This document shows, in pieces, positions 51,947 through 59,127 of a stretch of 64,000 nucleotides of DNA (position 1 is the first letter of the stretch; each line of letters begins with the position of its first letter). A program made the position numbers and the translations under genes. The notes beneath the pieces were generated by a model. The model saw only the letters and a program-made list of their open reading frames with translations. It was not told where the DNA came from and made no database searches. The stretch lies in contig CAJTHL010000009.1 in NCBI GenBank assembly GCA_910576205.1, positions 101,217 to 165,216 on the forward strand, in the 5' to 3' direction. This DNA comes from Clostridia bacterium. GTDB taxonomy: Bacteria; Bacillota; Clostridia; Lachnospirales; Lachnospiraceae.

Positions 51947-52429
51947 TTACGTTACAACAATATCTTCCAGGTCATAACGCAATATCTTTTTCATCTCCTC
52001 CAGGGAAATTTCCACCTGGTAACCGATTTTCCCGCCGCTGAAAATAATCGTGGCGGCTTCCGTCGCAGACACGTGGATAACCGTGGGGAACTGCTTTTTC
52101 ATCCCTATGGGGGAACAGCCTCCATGAATATAGCCCGTAAGCCCCAAAAGCTCCCTGGATTTCAGCATTTGGATGCTCTTCTCCCCCACGGCTTTCGCCG
52201 CCTTTTTCAAATCCAGCTCCTTTTCTACAGGAACCAGAAACACATAAGGACTCCCGGCGCTTCCCACTGTCACCAGCGTCTTAAACACCCGGGCCGGATC
52301 CTGTCCCAGGACAAAGGCCACCTCCTTTCCGCTGATTACGCCGGTATCCGCATAGCAATAGCTTGTATAGGGGATTTTTTTCTGTTCCAGAATTCTCATG
52401 ACGTTGGTTTTTTCCGCGTTCTTTTTCAT
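51947..52429 (-). CDS. YbaK-type aminoacyl-tRNA deacylase
   Basis: 160-residue editing enzyme that clears mischarged tRNA, most likely Cys-tRNA(Pro). YbaK/EbsC fold: NVMRILEQKKIPYTSYCY, the catalytic-Lys region ARVFKTLVTVG, GYIHGGCSPIGMKKQFPTV and the C-terminal GKIGYQVEISLEEM. Length and motifs match the YbaK group rather than the ProRS insertion domain. It is monocistronic, between the phosphorelay operon and the CotH cluster. Confidence 0.92.
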   Translation of the reverse strand: MKKNAEKTNVMRILEQKKIPYTSYCYADTGVISGKEVAFVLGQDPARVFKTLVTVGSAGSPYVFLVPVEKELDLKKAAKAVGEKSIQMLKSRELLGLTGYIHGGCSPIGMKKQFPTVIHVSATEAATIIFSGGKIGYQVEISLEEMKKILRYDLEDIVVT

Positions 52430-52511
52430 GCTCCTCCATTCCTTCCTGAAATCTATCCCCTATTATACCGGAATTCATGAAAAAAATCATGCATTTTGTC
52501 TTCCGGAAAAA

Positions 52512-54269
52512 TCAGCGGTTCCAAAGCCTCCTCCGGTAGAGCTTTGCAAATGCCAGAGCAGCCGTTAAAACAACGAAACAGACGCCATACAAAGTCAGAT
52601 TATCCCGAAGCGTTTCCTCACCGGCGCCTCCGTCAGCATTCATCCGGGGCATATCCTCCATACCGTTTTCCGGCGGCTGGCCGCCCTTCCAGGGCATATT
52701 TCCCATACCGTTTTCCGGCGGCTGCTGTCCGTCCTCCACTGGCTGTGCCATAGCTTCCAGAAAAGGGCCCTCTCTTTCCGGGAAGTTTTCCTTTGCCTTA
52801 TCCGAAGCCCCTTCCCTTTCTTCCCCGTTCCAGCCCCCCATACCGTCTCCCATACTCATGCTGCCCATAACGTCCGTATAAAGATGCAAGGCGTCGACGC
52901 CTGCGTCAGACTCTCTTCGCCCCTCTTCCGTGGAAGGGATTTCCCCGTTAAGCTGCCCCCTTACAGACTGGCCGCGAAGCTGTACAACCTGGTAAAACGT
53001 ATCTGCCGCCGCCTCATACTCTTCATAGGTATAAAAAGCCGTGGGATCGCTTTCTACCAGGGAATCAATCCGGCTGCGGGTACTCTGGTAAAATTCTTCA
53101 AAACCGCCGCCATAAACGTATTCCTCCACAAGCCTTTGCAGATAGCCGTAATACCTTGCGTGATATTCCTCGTTTTCCATAAGCGTATCAAAAAATTCCG
53201 TAGCGGAAAAGGCATTGTCGATGGCATCGTTGACCATACTTGTGGCGTTTCCGCCGTCGTCTCTTCCGCCCATTCCCCCCATGCCCCCAAATGCCAGATT
53301 GTAATCCCAGGGGAGAATATTGAGCCGGCCGCCGGACTCATACAGATAATAATTGTGGGCCATCATCCCCGACAGACTGTCCTCGTTGACGGAAAAGATA
53401 TGAACCGCCATATATTTGAGGAGATTGTCTATATCCATATAGTTTTCCAGATCCGTGCCTTCAAAGATATGCCTCAGCGCCTTTACTACCCGTTTGTGAT
53501 CCCCGTCTGTAGTGTCCGTCACCTCGCCTTCCCAAATGGCCGGATAGCTGTCCGGATCCCCGTCTATGTAATTCAGACTGGCTCCGTTTTCCCCCATGGA
53601 AAAGCCGCCGGCTCCGCCTCCTCCCTTTCCCATATTCATGCTTTCGGGTTTATAGAGCTTCCCGTTTTCCGTCCCATAATTGCGCAGAAGAAAGCTTTCC
53701 TCCACCGCCTCCAGCGCCAGGTACACGCCCTGGTACTGTCCGTTCACCGATATCTCCGCGTAATTATAGAGAGAGGCGTCCACACCCAGATATGCATACA
53801 TATCATAGACCAGCGCCTCCTTCATGCTGGTGGCGTCGGCATAATTATTATTCAGAATCAATTTGTCCAGTCCATAGCAGGTCTGGCCGTCCACATACTG
53901 GTCAAACTCCAGCTTCAGACTATACCTGTCCGTATCCGGGTCGCTGGCAATGGCCGTAAGGCTTGTGTTCCCCTTGGGGCGGATTCCCACCTGGTAAAAC
54001 ATTTCCCCGTTAATTTCCACATCACAGGGGTAATAGGTTTCCGCCAGGGCATTTGCAAGCATATCCTCCCAGTCCGTCTCGTCCATAATAATATTGACCC
54101 GGAGAATTTCTTCCTTATTAAAAAGCCTGGACACGTATTCCATGGCAATCCCGGGGCCGCCAAAGGCTTCGGCAATTCTTTCCGGAAAAAACATTGCCCC
54201 AAGGCACAGGGAGACGGCCACGGCCATAAGCAGAGCCGTGATTTTTGTCATGTATTTTTGCGCCATCAT
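52512..54269 (-). CDS. Membrane-anchored CotH-kinase protein
   Basis: 585 residues with a signal/anchor helix (about 8-30), a CotH domain (about 55-440) and a C-terminal membrane helix (about 555-575) followed by KLYRRRLWNR. Kinase landmarks: IRPKGNTSLTAIASDP (Lys), NNYADATSMKEALVYDM, YAEISVNGQYQGVYLALEAVEES and LPWDYNLAFGG with the metal-binding Asp. Gly/Met-rich stretches (GGMGGMGG and the Pro/Met repeat QPPENGM) lie late in the protein. GGAGGAGGGCCT precedes the ATG. It follows the DUF4956 and VTC genes; this trio recurs in bacteria and may modify surface proteins or polyphosphate-related targets. Confidence 0.87.
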   Translation of the reverse strand: MMAQKYMTKITALLMAVAVSLCLGAMFFPERIAEAFGGPGIAMEYVSRLFNKEEILRVNIIMDETDWEDMLANALAETYYPCDVEINGEMFYQVGIRPKGNTSLTAIASDPDTDRYSLKLEFDQYVDGQTCYGLDKLILNNNYADATSMKEALVYDMYAYLGVDASLYNYAEISVNGQYQGVYLALEAVEESFLLRNYGTENGKLYKPESMNMGKGGGGAGGFSMGENGASLNYIDGDPDSYPAIWEGEVTDTTDGDHKRVVKALRHIFEGTDLENYMDIDNLLKYMAVHIFSVNEDSLSGMMAHNYYLYESGGRLNILPWDYNLAFGGMGGMGGRDDGGNATSMVNDAIDNAFSATEFFDTLMENEEYHARYYGYLQRLVEEYVYGGGFEEFYQSTRSRIDSLVESDPTAFYTYEEYEAAADTFYQVVQLRGQSVRGQLNGEIPSTEEGRRESDAGVDALHLYTDVMGSMSMGDGMGGWNGEEREGASDKAKENFPEREGPFLEAMAQPVEDGQQPPENGMGNMPWKGGQPPENGMEDMPRMNADGGAGEETLRDNLTLYGVCFVVLTAALAFAKLYRRRLWNR

Positions 54270-54282
54270 AGGCCCTCCTCCT

Positions 54283-54954
54283 TTATGACATATATTCGCC
54301 GTTATAGCTTACCAGAGTTGCGTTCTCCACTCCCGGAACATCGTAAATCCGGTTAATAAAGGACGTGGAGGCATCTTTTGTCCGGATCTCCGCCGTAAGC
54401 TCAATACCAGCCCTGTTCACTGTTTTGGATTTCACGATACAATGTGCTACGCTCTGTTGCAGAATATCCAGGGCCGCCCCTTCCGTCTTTTCGTCCCGGA
54501 AATTCAAGACCAGAATATAGGGGCTGCTATGGATTTTCCGGTTTGCGAACAGCAGCAAAATCACGCCAATTATGGCCGAGCCGATTATGGCCAGGGGAAT
54601 CATCCCCGCTCCGATTACAATACCGGTGGCCAGGGCCCAGAATAAAAAGACAATCTCCATGGGCTCTTTGATTGCGGTCCGGAAGCGGACTATGGACAGG
54701 GCGCCCACCATGCCAAGGGATAAAACCACATTGGATGTCACCGCCATAATCACAAGCGTCGTCACAAGGGAAAGCCCCACAAGCGTCAAGGCAAAGCTGT
54801 CGGAATACATCACCCCGGTAAAGGTCTTTTTATAGATTACAAAAATAAACAGACCAAGCAGGAAGGCCACCGCCAATCCCAGAAACGTGTCCATGACAGA
54901 AAATTCCGTTACACTCTCCAGAAAGCTGGATTTGAAAATATCGTTAAAACTCAT
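54283..54954 (-). CDS. DUF4956 membrane protein
   Basis: About 223 residues. Four membrane helices (about 20-150) with the conserved GMVGALSIVRFRTAIKEP motif between helices 3 and 4, then a cytoplasmic ACT-like domain (LNFRDEKTEG..). This is the DUF4956 family, commonly adjacent to VTC-domain and CotH genes. AGGAGGAATAAAAAC precedes the ATG; the frame upstream of it lies within the VTC gene. It is probably a partner or channel for the VTC enzyme; not proved. Confidence 0.87.
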   Translation of the reverse strand: MSFNDIFKSSFLESVTEFSVMDTFLGLAVAFLLGLFIFVIYKKTFTGVMYSDSFALTLVGLSLVTTLVIMAVTSNVVLSLGMVGALSIVRFRTAIKEPMEIVFLFWALATGIVIGAGMIPLAIIGSAIIGVILLLFANRKIHSSPYILVLNFRDEKTEGAALDILQQSVAHCIVKSKTVNRAGIELTAEIRTKDASTSFINRIYDVPGVENATLVSYNGEYMS

Positions 54955-54976
54955 GTTTTTATTCCTCCTGTTATTT

Positions 54977-55711
54977 TTAACCAAATCTCCGACATGCGCC
55001 ATATTTGGAATACGCCTGCTGTCGGATTCCCTCTGTCTGCAAAAGCGACTGAATGATCTCCGGAAGGAAAGCGTCAAATTTCACCTCTAAAATCACTTCG
55101 CCCGGATTGTCTGCCACCGCCAGGTCTGTCACGGTTTCCTCTAAAAACCCCCTGTGAAAAAGGGTGCTGCGGATATTGGAATCAAAGGTAACCCGGACAT
55201 TTCCGGCTCCATATACATACGGTTCCCGCACGTAGGAAACCAGAACCCTTGGCCGAAGCTGCTGGCTTTTCATTTTACAGTACAGCTCTCTTATCAGGCC
55301 GGAAGGATGGTTTAGCATCCATCCGGTATCTCCTGCCAGTACTTTTCTGCATTCCTCCTGGGCAAACTTTACGTCCATTTTCATGCACAGGCTGTTCCAT
55401 TTCATCTTTTTCTCCAGTGTGATAAAAGAAAAATCATCGTTATAATAGCGGATACGGAATTTTTCCCTCTTCTGGACGCCGTTTATTTTCTCGCCCAACG
55501 CCTTGTCGTACAGATTATCAAAATAAATGCTCCGTACCACATACTGTCCGTCGTCTCTGACATGTCCGTCCGGCCTCATAACCGGGCGGATCCTCTGGCG
55601 GATGGCATAATAATCCGACAGGCGGATCTGGTATTTCAGTTCGTGACGGAATGTATTGCCGGCAGTCCTGGCGTCTCCATGACATTTTGTCAGGTTTTTT
55701 GCTGAAATCAT
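54977..55711 (-). CDS. VTC-domain polyphosphate polymerase-like protein
   Basis: 244-residue protein with the tunnel fold of the yeast VTC4 catalytic domain, which makes polyphosphate from ATP. Basic tunnel residues are visible: RHELKYQI, VRSIYFDN, KREKFRIRYYN, LEKKMKWN, RPRVLVSYVREPY, VRVTFDSNIRST and ILEVKFDAFLP. It is cytoplasmic and would act at the membrane with DUF4956. AAGGAGG precedes the ATG. A 31-residue ORF lies between it and the two-component kinase. Confidence 0.88.
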   Translation of the reverse strand: MISAKNLTKCHGDARTAGNTFRHELKYQIRLSDYYAIRQRIRPVMRPDGHVRDDGQYVVRSIYFDNLYDKALGEKINGVQKREKFRIRYYNDDFSFITLEKKMKWNSLCMKMDVKFAQEECRKVLAGDTGWMLNHPSGLIRELYCKMKSQQLRPRVLVSYVREPYVYGAGNVRVTFDSNIRSTLFHRGFLEETVTDLAVADNPGEVILEVKFDAFLPEIIQSLLQTEGIRQQAYSKYGACRRFG

Positions 55712-55752
55712 TGTAAGCCTCCTTATTTCTTTTGACCAGTGATTTCACCGGA

Positions 55753-55848
55753 TTAGGACAGCAGCTTTCCACCCAGGCTCAGCTCCGAGCCGTTGAGGGG
55801 AATTCTTTTCCCTGCGGGCGGTGCGTCAAGGTTCTGGTATTGTCCCAT
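55753..55848 (-). CDS. 31-residue small protein between kinase and VTC gene
   Basis: ORF with an excellent ribosome binding site (AGAGGAGACAGATT before ATG), 17 bases after the kinase stop and 41 bases before the VTC start. The product begins MGQYQNLDAPPAGKRI and ends with ELSLGGKLLS. It is neither strongly hydrophobic nor a known leader peptide. Position and translation signal argue for a real gene; no family was recognised. Confidence 0.5.
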   Translation of the reverse strand: MGQYQNLDAPPAGKRIPLNGSELSLGGKLLS

Positions 55849-55865
55849 AATCTGTCTCCTCTTTT

Positions 55866-57095
55866 TTATTTTAACTCCACCCGGAATCCAATCATCCCTT
55901 CCTTTTTATAGGCAGCAATATCTCCGCGATGGTTTCTGGCGATTGCCCTGGCAATGGACAGACCCACCCCAAAGCTTCCGTCAAAGGTGCGGGACTTATC
56001 CCCCCGGTAAAAGCGGTCAAAAAGCCTTTCCAGCTCCAGATTGCCTGCATTTTCATATGTATTTTCAACAAGAATAACCGGGTGGCGTTTTTTATAGGCC
56101 GTGACCCTTATCTTCCCTCCATCGTCGCAATATTTCACCGCGTTATCCAGAAGAATGGCAAGAAGGCGGCGGATCAGCCCTTCATCCCCACAGTATTCCA
56201 TGGAGGGTTCTACCTTTGCCTTCAAATCCTTTTTCCCTTCCATAGCCAGAGCCTGGAACTCGGACACCGTATCCAGCGCCGCACTGCCCAGATCAAAGGG
56301 ACAGAGGCAAAGGCTGGCCTTATCCTCATCCATTCGGGACAAGGTTACCAGCTGATTAATAAGGGTTTTCATTCTCTCTCCCTCAATCCGCATATCGTCA
56401 AGCCATTCGTTCTTCCCCACCTCTGCTTCCACAATGTCCAGATCTGACAAAATCAAGGTAAGGGGCGTTTTCAACTCGTGATTAGCGTCCGTGATAAACT
56501 GCCTTTGCTTTTCATAGCTTTCCGCCACCGGATAGACCGCTTTTTTGGAAATCATAATGATTAGTATCAGAACAGCCATACCGCTTCCCACCAGAGAGAG
56601 GAACGCGGTCAGCAAAAAGCGGCTGGTCATCATCCGGTTCATTTCCCCGTTTACAAAAACGATTGCCTTTCCGGCGTCCGACTGGAAAACCCTAAAACGG
56701 TAATCCGATATCCATCCCCTTTCACGGTTCCTTTCCAGGGCGTCTACAGCGTATTCCCGGGCCTGGGCCTCTGTGATTGCGAAAACGGATTCCCTGTTTA
56801 CCCTGGAAACGCGGTTATCCTCTTCAAACCATACGGTGAAAAAACGGGTGCTGAAAGGGGTCTCCCTTGTGATAATATCCCTGTGGGGACCGCCTCCTAA
56901 GGGAAACGGCCTTCCCGCCTTGTCATTTCTTGGGAAAACGCCGTCATTTGAGACAATAGCGTCAGCCAGCGTATCCATCGTATGATTTAACTGCATATGA
57001 TTCATCACACACAGAATCACAAAAATAACCAGAAGTACTAAAAATACCGAAATGGTAGAGATAAGGATAAATTTTCTGCGCAAGCTGTAAATCAT
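55866..57095 (-). CDS. Sensor histidine kinase
   Basis: 409 residues: membrane helix (about 8-32), an extracellular sensor region of about 125 residues, second helix (about 162-182), HisKA with the phosphorylated His in DANHELKTPLT, and an ATPase domain (LLDNAVKYCDDGG, FGVGLSIARAIA). The start overlaps the response regulator stop by four bases. Its extracellular region contains an Arg/Pro/Gly-rich stretch (RPFPLGGGPHRD). It probably controls the downstream VTC/DUF4956/CotH genes. Confidence 0.92.
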   Translation of the reverse strand: MIYSLRRKFILISTISVFLVLLVIFVILCVMNHMQLNHTMDTLADAIVSNDGVFPRNDKAGRPFPLGGGPHRDIITRETPFSTRFFTVWFEEDNRVSRVNRESVFAITEAQAREYAVDALERNRERGWISDYRFRVFQSDAGKAIVFVNGEMNRMMTSRFLLTAFLSLVGSGMAVLILIIMISKKAVYPVAESYEKQRQFITDANHELKTPLTLILSDLDIVEAEVGKNEWLDDMRIEGERMKTLINQLVTLSRMDEDKASLCLCPFDLGSAALDTVSEFQALAMEGKKDLKAKVEPSMEYCGDEGLIRRLLAILLDNAVKYCDDGGKIRVTAYKKRHPVILVENTYENAGNLELERLFDRFYRGDKSRTFDGSFGVGLSIARAIARNHRGDIAAYKKEGMIGFRVELK

Positions 57096-57766
57096 AGCGT
57101 TTCCTCCAGGATATATCCCGCACTCCGGATAAAGCGGATCTCAAGAGGCCCCTGAATTGCATGGATTTTTTTCCGCAGGTTGGAAATATGCACCCACACC
57201 ACACTGGTATCCACATCGCTGTCCCACCCCCAGATATGGGAGATAAACTGTTCTGTCGGAATAACCATATGGGGCTTTTGCATAAGCATCTCCATAATCT
57301 GAAATTCCCTGCCGCTTAATGTCTGCGCTTTTCCCCCACAGCTTAAGCTGTATGTGGAGCGATTGAGAAAAACATCCCCGAAAGCCAGTAAATCCGGGCA
57401 GTAATTGTCTTTTCGCCTCAGCATGGCCCTTGTTCTCGCCAGAAGCTCCGATGTGGCAAAGGGTTTGGGCAGATAATCATCCGCCCCGGCATCCAGCCCC
57501 TCCACTCTCTGCTCCACTTCCGTGCGGGCAGTCAGAAAAAGGGCCGGGGTAGTGATCTTTTTCTTCCGCAGCCTCTGCAATACCTGTATCCCGTCATATC
57601 CCGGCATCATAATATCCAGTATCAGCCCGTCGTATTCTCCAGTCTCCCCGTAGGCAAGGGCATCCTCTCCGTTAGATACACCGTCTACCACAAATTTATT
57701 GCTCTCAAAAATATGAATCAGCGTTTTTAACAATCTGGGATCGTCCTCCGCTATCAGTAGTCTCAT
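57092..57766 (-). CDS. OmpR-family response regulator
   Basis: 224 residues. Receiver with AEDDPRLL, phosphoacceptor Asp in LILDIMMPGYDG (about 51) and Lys in YLPKPFATSE, then a winged-helix DNA-binding domain (TLSGREFQIMEMLM, HISNLRKKI, IRSAGYIL). The ATG at 57766 is chosen over one 11 codons earlier because family members start MRLLIAEDD. Coupled to the kinase gene by ATGA. Confidence 0.94.
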   Translation of the reverse strand: MRLLIAEDDPRLLKTLIHIFESNKFVVDGVSNGEDALAYGETGEYDGLILDIMMPGYDGIQVLQRLRKKKITTPALFLTARTEVEQRVEGLDAGADDYLPKPFATSELLARTRAMLRRKDNYCPDLLAFGDVFLNRSTYSLSCGGKAQTLSGREFQIMEMLMQKPHMVIPTEQFISHIWGWDSDVDTSVVWVHISNLRKKIHAIQGPLEIRFIRSAGYILEETL

Positions 57767-57896
57767 TCTCTCACCCCGCTTTTGCATATAGTTTATCATA
57801 TCTGGCTAAAGGGAGGCTAAAATTTTATCAAAATGCAGAGGATTGGCGTTTCCCGTCTGACAGATAAAATTCTTCCCTTAAATTCTGCAATTAAAA

Positions 57897-57927
57897 AAAC
57901 AGCCTGATTTTTAAAATCAGGCTGTTT
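57897..57927 (-). terminator. Terminator of the small HTH regulator gene
   Basis: Strong stem AAACAGCCTGATTTT with its complement TAAAATCAGGCTGTTT; on the minus strand it ends in GCTGTTTTTTTAATT. It separates the HTH gene (ending at 58068) from the two-component operon. Confidence 0.85.
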
Positions 57928-58067
57928 GTACAAATTTGAATTACCTCAAAAAATCTCTGACTTTCCCATCGCCTCTGCTTGTGGGAAGATGCATCTGGCG
58001 ATGCCGTATAGAGCTTCTGTTTTCTTGGTTCTTTTATGGCCGGGAGATTGAAATTATGCGTATAGGC

Positions 58068-58277
58068 TTAATTTACGACATTCTTCTTATATTCTGCTAT
58101 ATCTTCAAGTCCGCACTCTAAAATCTCACAAAGCCTGTTCAATGTATGTGTATTCACATTTTCGTTTCGCCTTAAGCGTGTTAATTGAGCTGTACTTATA
58201 CCATACGACTTTATTAAGGTATATTGACTGATACCCTTTTCTCTCATTGTAGAAAAAAGTTTATCATACACAATCAT
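58068..58277 (-). CDS. Small Cro/CI-type HTH regulator
   Basis: 69 residues, essentially one helix-turn-helix domain: MREKGISQYTLIKSYGISTAQLTRLRRNENVNTHTLNRLCEIL, with the recognition helix around STAQLTRLRR. It matches the minimal HTH proteins found on mobile elements. GAGGAGAATGATATT precedes the ATG. It is divergent from a 64-residue protein, with a palindrome between them that it probably binds. Confidence 0.87.
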   Translation of the reverse strand: MIVYDKLFSTMREKGISQYTLIKSYGISTAQLTRLRRNENVNTHTLNRLCEILECGLEDIAEYKKNVVN

Positions 58278-58297
58278 AATATCATTCTCCTCGCTAC

Positions 58298-58348
58298 TTG
58301 TATAATACCCCAATCTTGTTTATAATAACATTGGCCGTATTCGGCCAA
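58298..58348 (+). promoter_or_regulatory. Promoter and palindromic operator of the 64-residue protein gene
   Basis: -35 TTGTAT (58298-58303), 17 bases, -10 TATAAT (58321-58326), then TTGGCCGTATTCGGCCAA (58331-58348), a perfect 7-bp inverted repeat over the likely transcription start. A repressor bound here would block the promoter; the divergent HTH protein is the obvious candidate. Confidence 0.6.
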
Positions 58349-58368
58349 CATATAGAGGAGGAATCACT

Positions 58369-58563
58369 TTGAAAAACAATCCAGATAATATAAAGTTTGG
58401 CGAATGGCTGTCAGCATTATTGGAAAAAGAAGCCCGTATCATTGAAGAATGGTCAAATGCCCAGGGGGATACCCTGACCGAAGAATTCCTTGGCCGTTTC
58501 GAAAAGGAAGATTGGGAACAGTTAAAAAAACTGATCGGAAAAAGGAAAAAACACAATGCCTGA
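58369..58563 (+). CDS. 64-residue acidic hypothetical protein
   Basis: Starts at TTG seven bases after GAGGAGG. The product is helical and charged (FGEWLSALLEKEARIIEEWSN, then EKEDWEQLKKLIGKRKK). No family is recognised. Control by a palindromic operator and the divergent HTH gene gives it the look of a phage or plasmid immunity pair, or a small toxin/antidote; nothing further can be said from the sequence. Confidence 0.55.
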   Translation: MKNNPDNIKFGEWLSALLEKEARIIEEWSNAQGDTLTEEFLGRFEKEDWEQLKKLIGKRKKHNA

Positions 58564-58840
58564 TATCTATTGGCCCAGTCAGGAGAAGAGGATATAGTAG
58601 AAATGTTACAAATAGTAATATCGGTTAGATGAAATTAAAGAAGGTAAACAATGAACCCGGTAAAGTCAGCCAGTTCGCCAATTACATATTTTGTAAGCAA
58701 CACCGGGCAAGCCGAATGGCTCCTTTTTATCCACTGGATCTATACTATAAAAACAGACGGATGAAAAGCTATCTGTTTCCCTTGAAAACAGCATAAACAA
58801 GAGGCTGTTAAAAGGCAGCTTTATTAAAATACGAAAAAAA
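58564..58840. other. Gene-poor stretch
   Basis: No convincing gene. A 55-codon open frame (58629-58796, plus strand, beginning MKLKKVNNEPGKVSQ) lacks a ribosome binding site and is probably chance or a degraded element remnant. Confidence 0.3.
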
Positions 58841-58876
58841 CAGGTAAGGAACCCACAGAACAGGATTTCTTACCTG
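58841..58876 (-). terminator. Terminator of the Bce-type operon
   Basis: CAGGTAAG / CTTACCTG stem with a 20-base loop; on the minus strand the stem is followed by TTTTTTTCG. It lies 14 bases after the stop of the 38-residue ORF, marking that ORF as the last gene of the operon. Confidence 0.8.
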
Positions 58877-58889
58877 ATTTTTATATTTC

Positions 58890-59006
58890 TTAGAACAAAG
58901 GTGCCGCCCAATGATCAAGGCCGGGGGCGTATTCCCCGGTGATGCGGGCATCCAGCTTCGGCCTTCCCCGCTTGCGCCCGACTTTCTCTGTCTTGATTTT
59001 TTCCAT
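58890..59006 (-). CDS. 38-residue basic protein with AT-hook-like motif
   Basis: ORF with GAAGGGAGGCTGGACA before the ATG. The product begins MEKIKTEKVGRKRGRPKLDA and continues to a hydrophobic end (WAAPLF). KRGRPK is the core of an AT-hook, which binds the minor groove of AT-rich DNA. It follows the permease gene of the Bce module by 121 bases and ends just before the terminator. It may be a truncated version of a larger element-encoded protein. Confidence 0.5.
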   Translation of the reverse strand: MEKIKTEKVGRKRGRPKLDARITGEYAPGLDHWAAPLF

Positions 59007-59127
59007 TGTCCAGCCTCCCTTCAAAAACAAAAAAACGCAGATACAGCAAGACCGGCCCCAACAAAAACACTGTGGTTCGCTCTATGTATCCAGACCGACA
59101 AGATATTGTTTGACACTGCCAATCTTG

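Noticed and set aside
58629..58796. 55-codon plus-strand ORF
   Set aside because: No ribosome binding site, no family, in a stretch that looks degraded.
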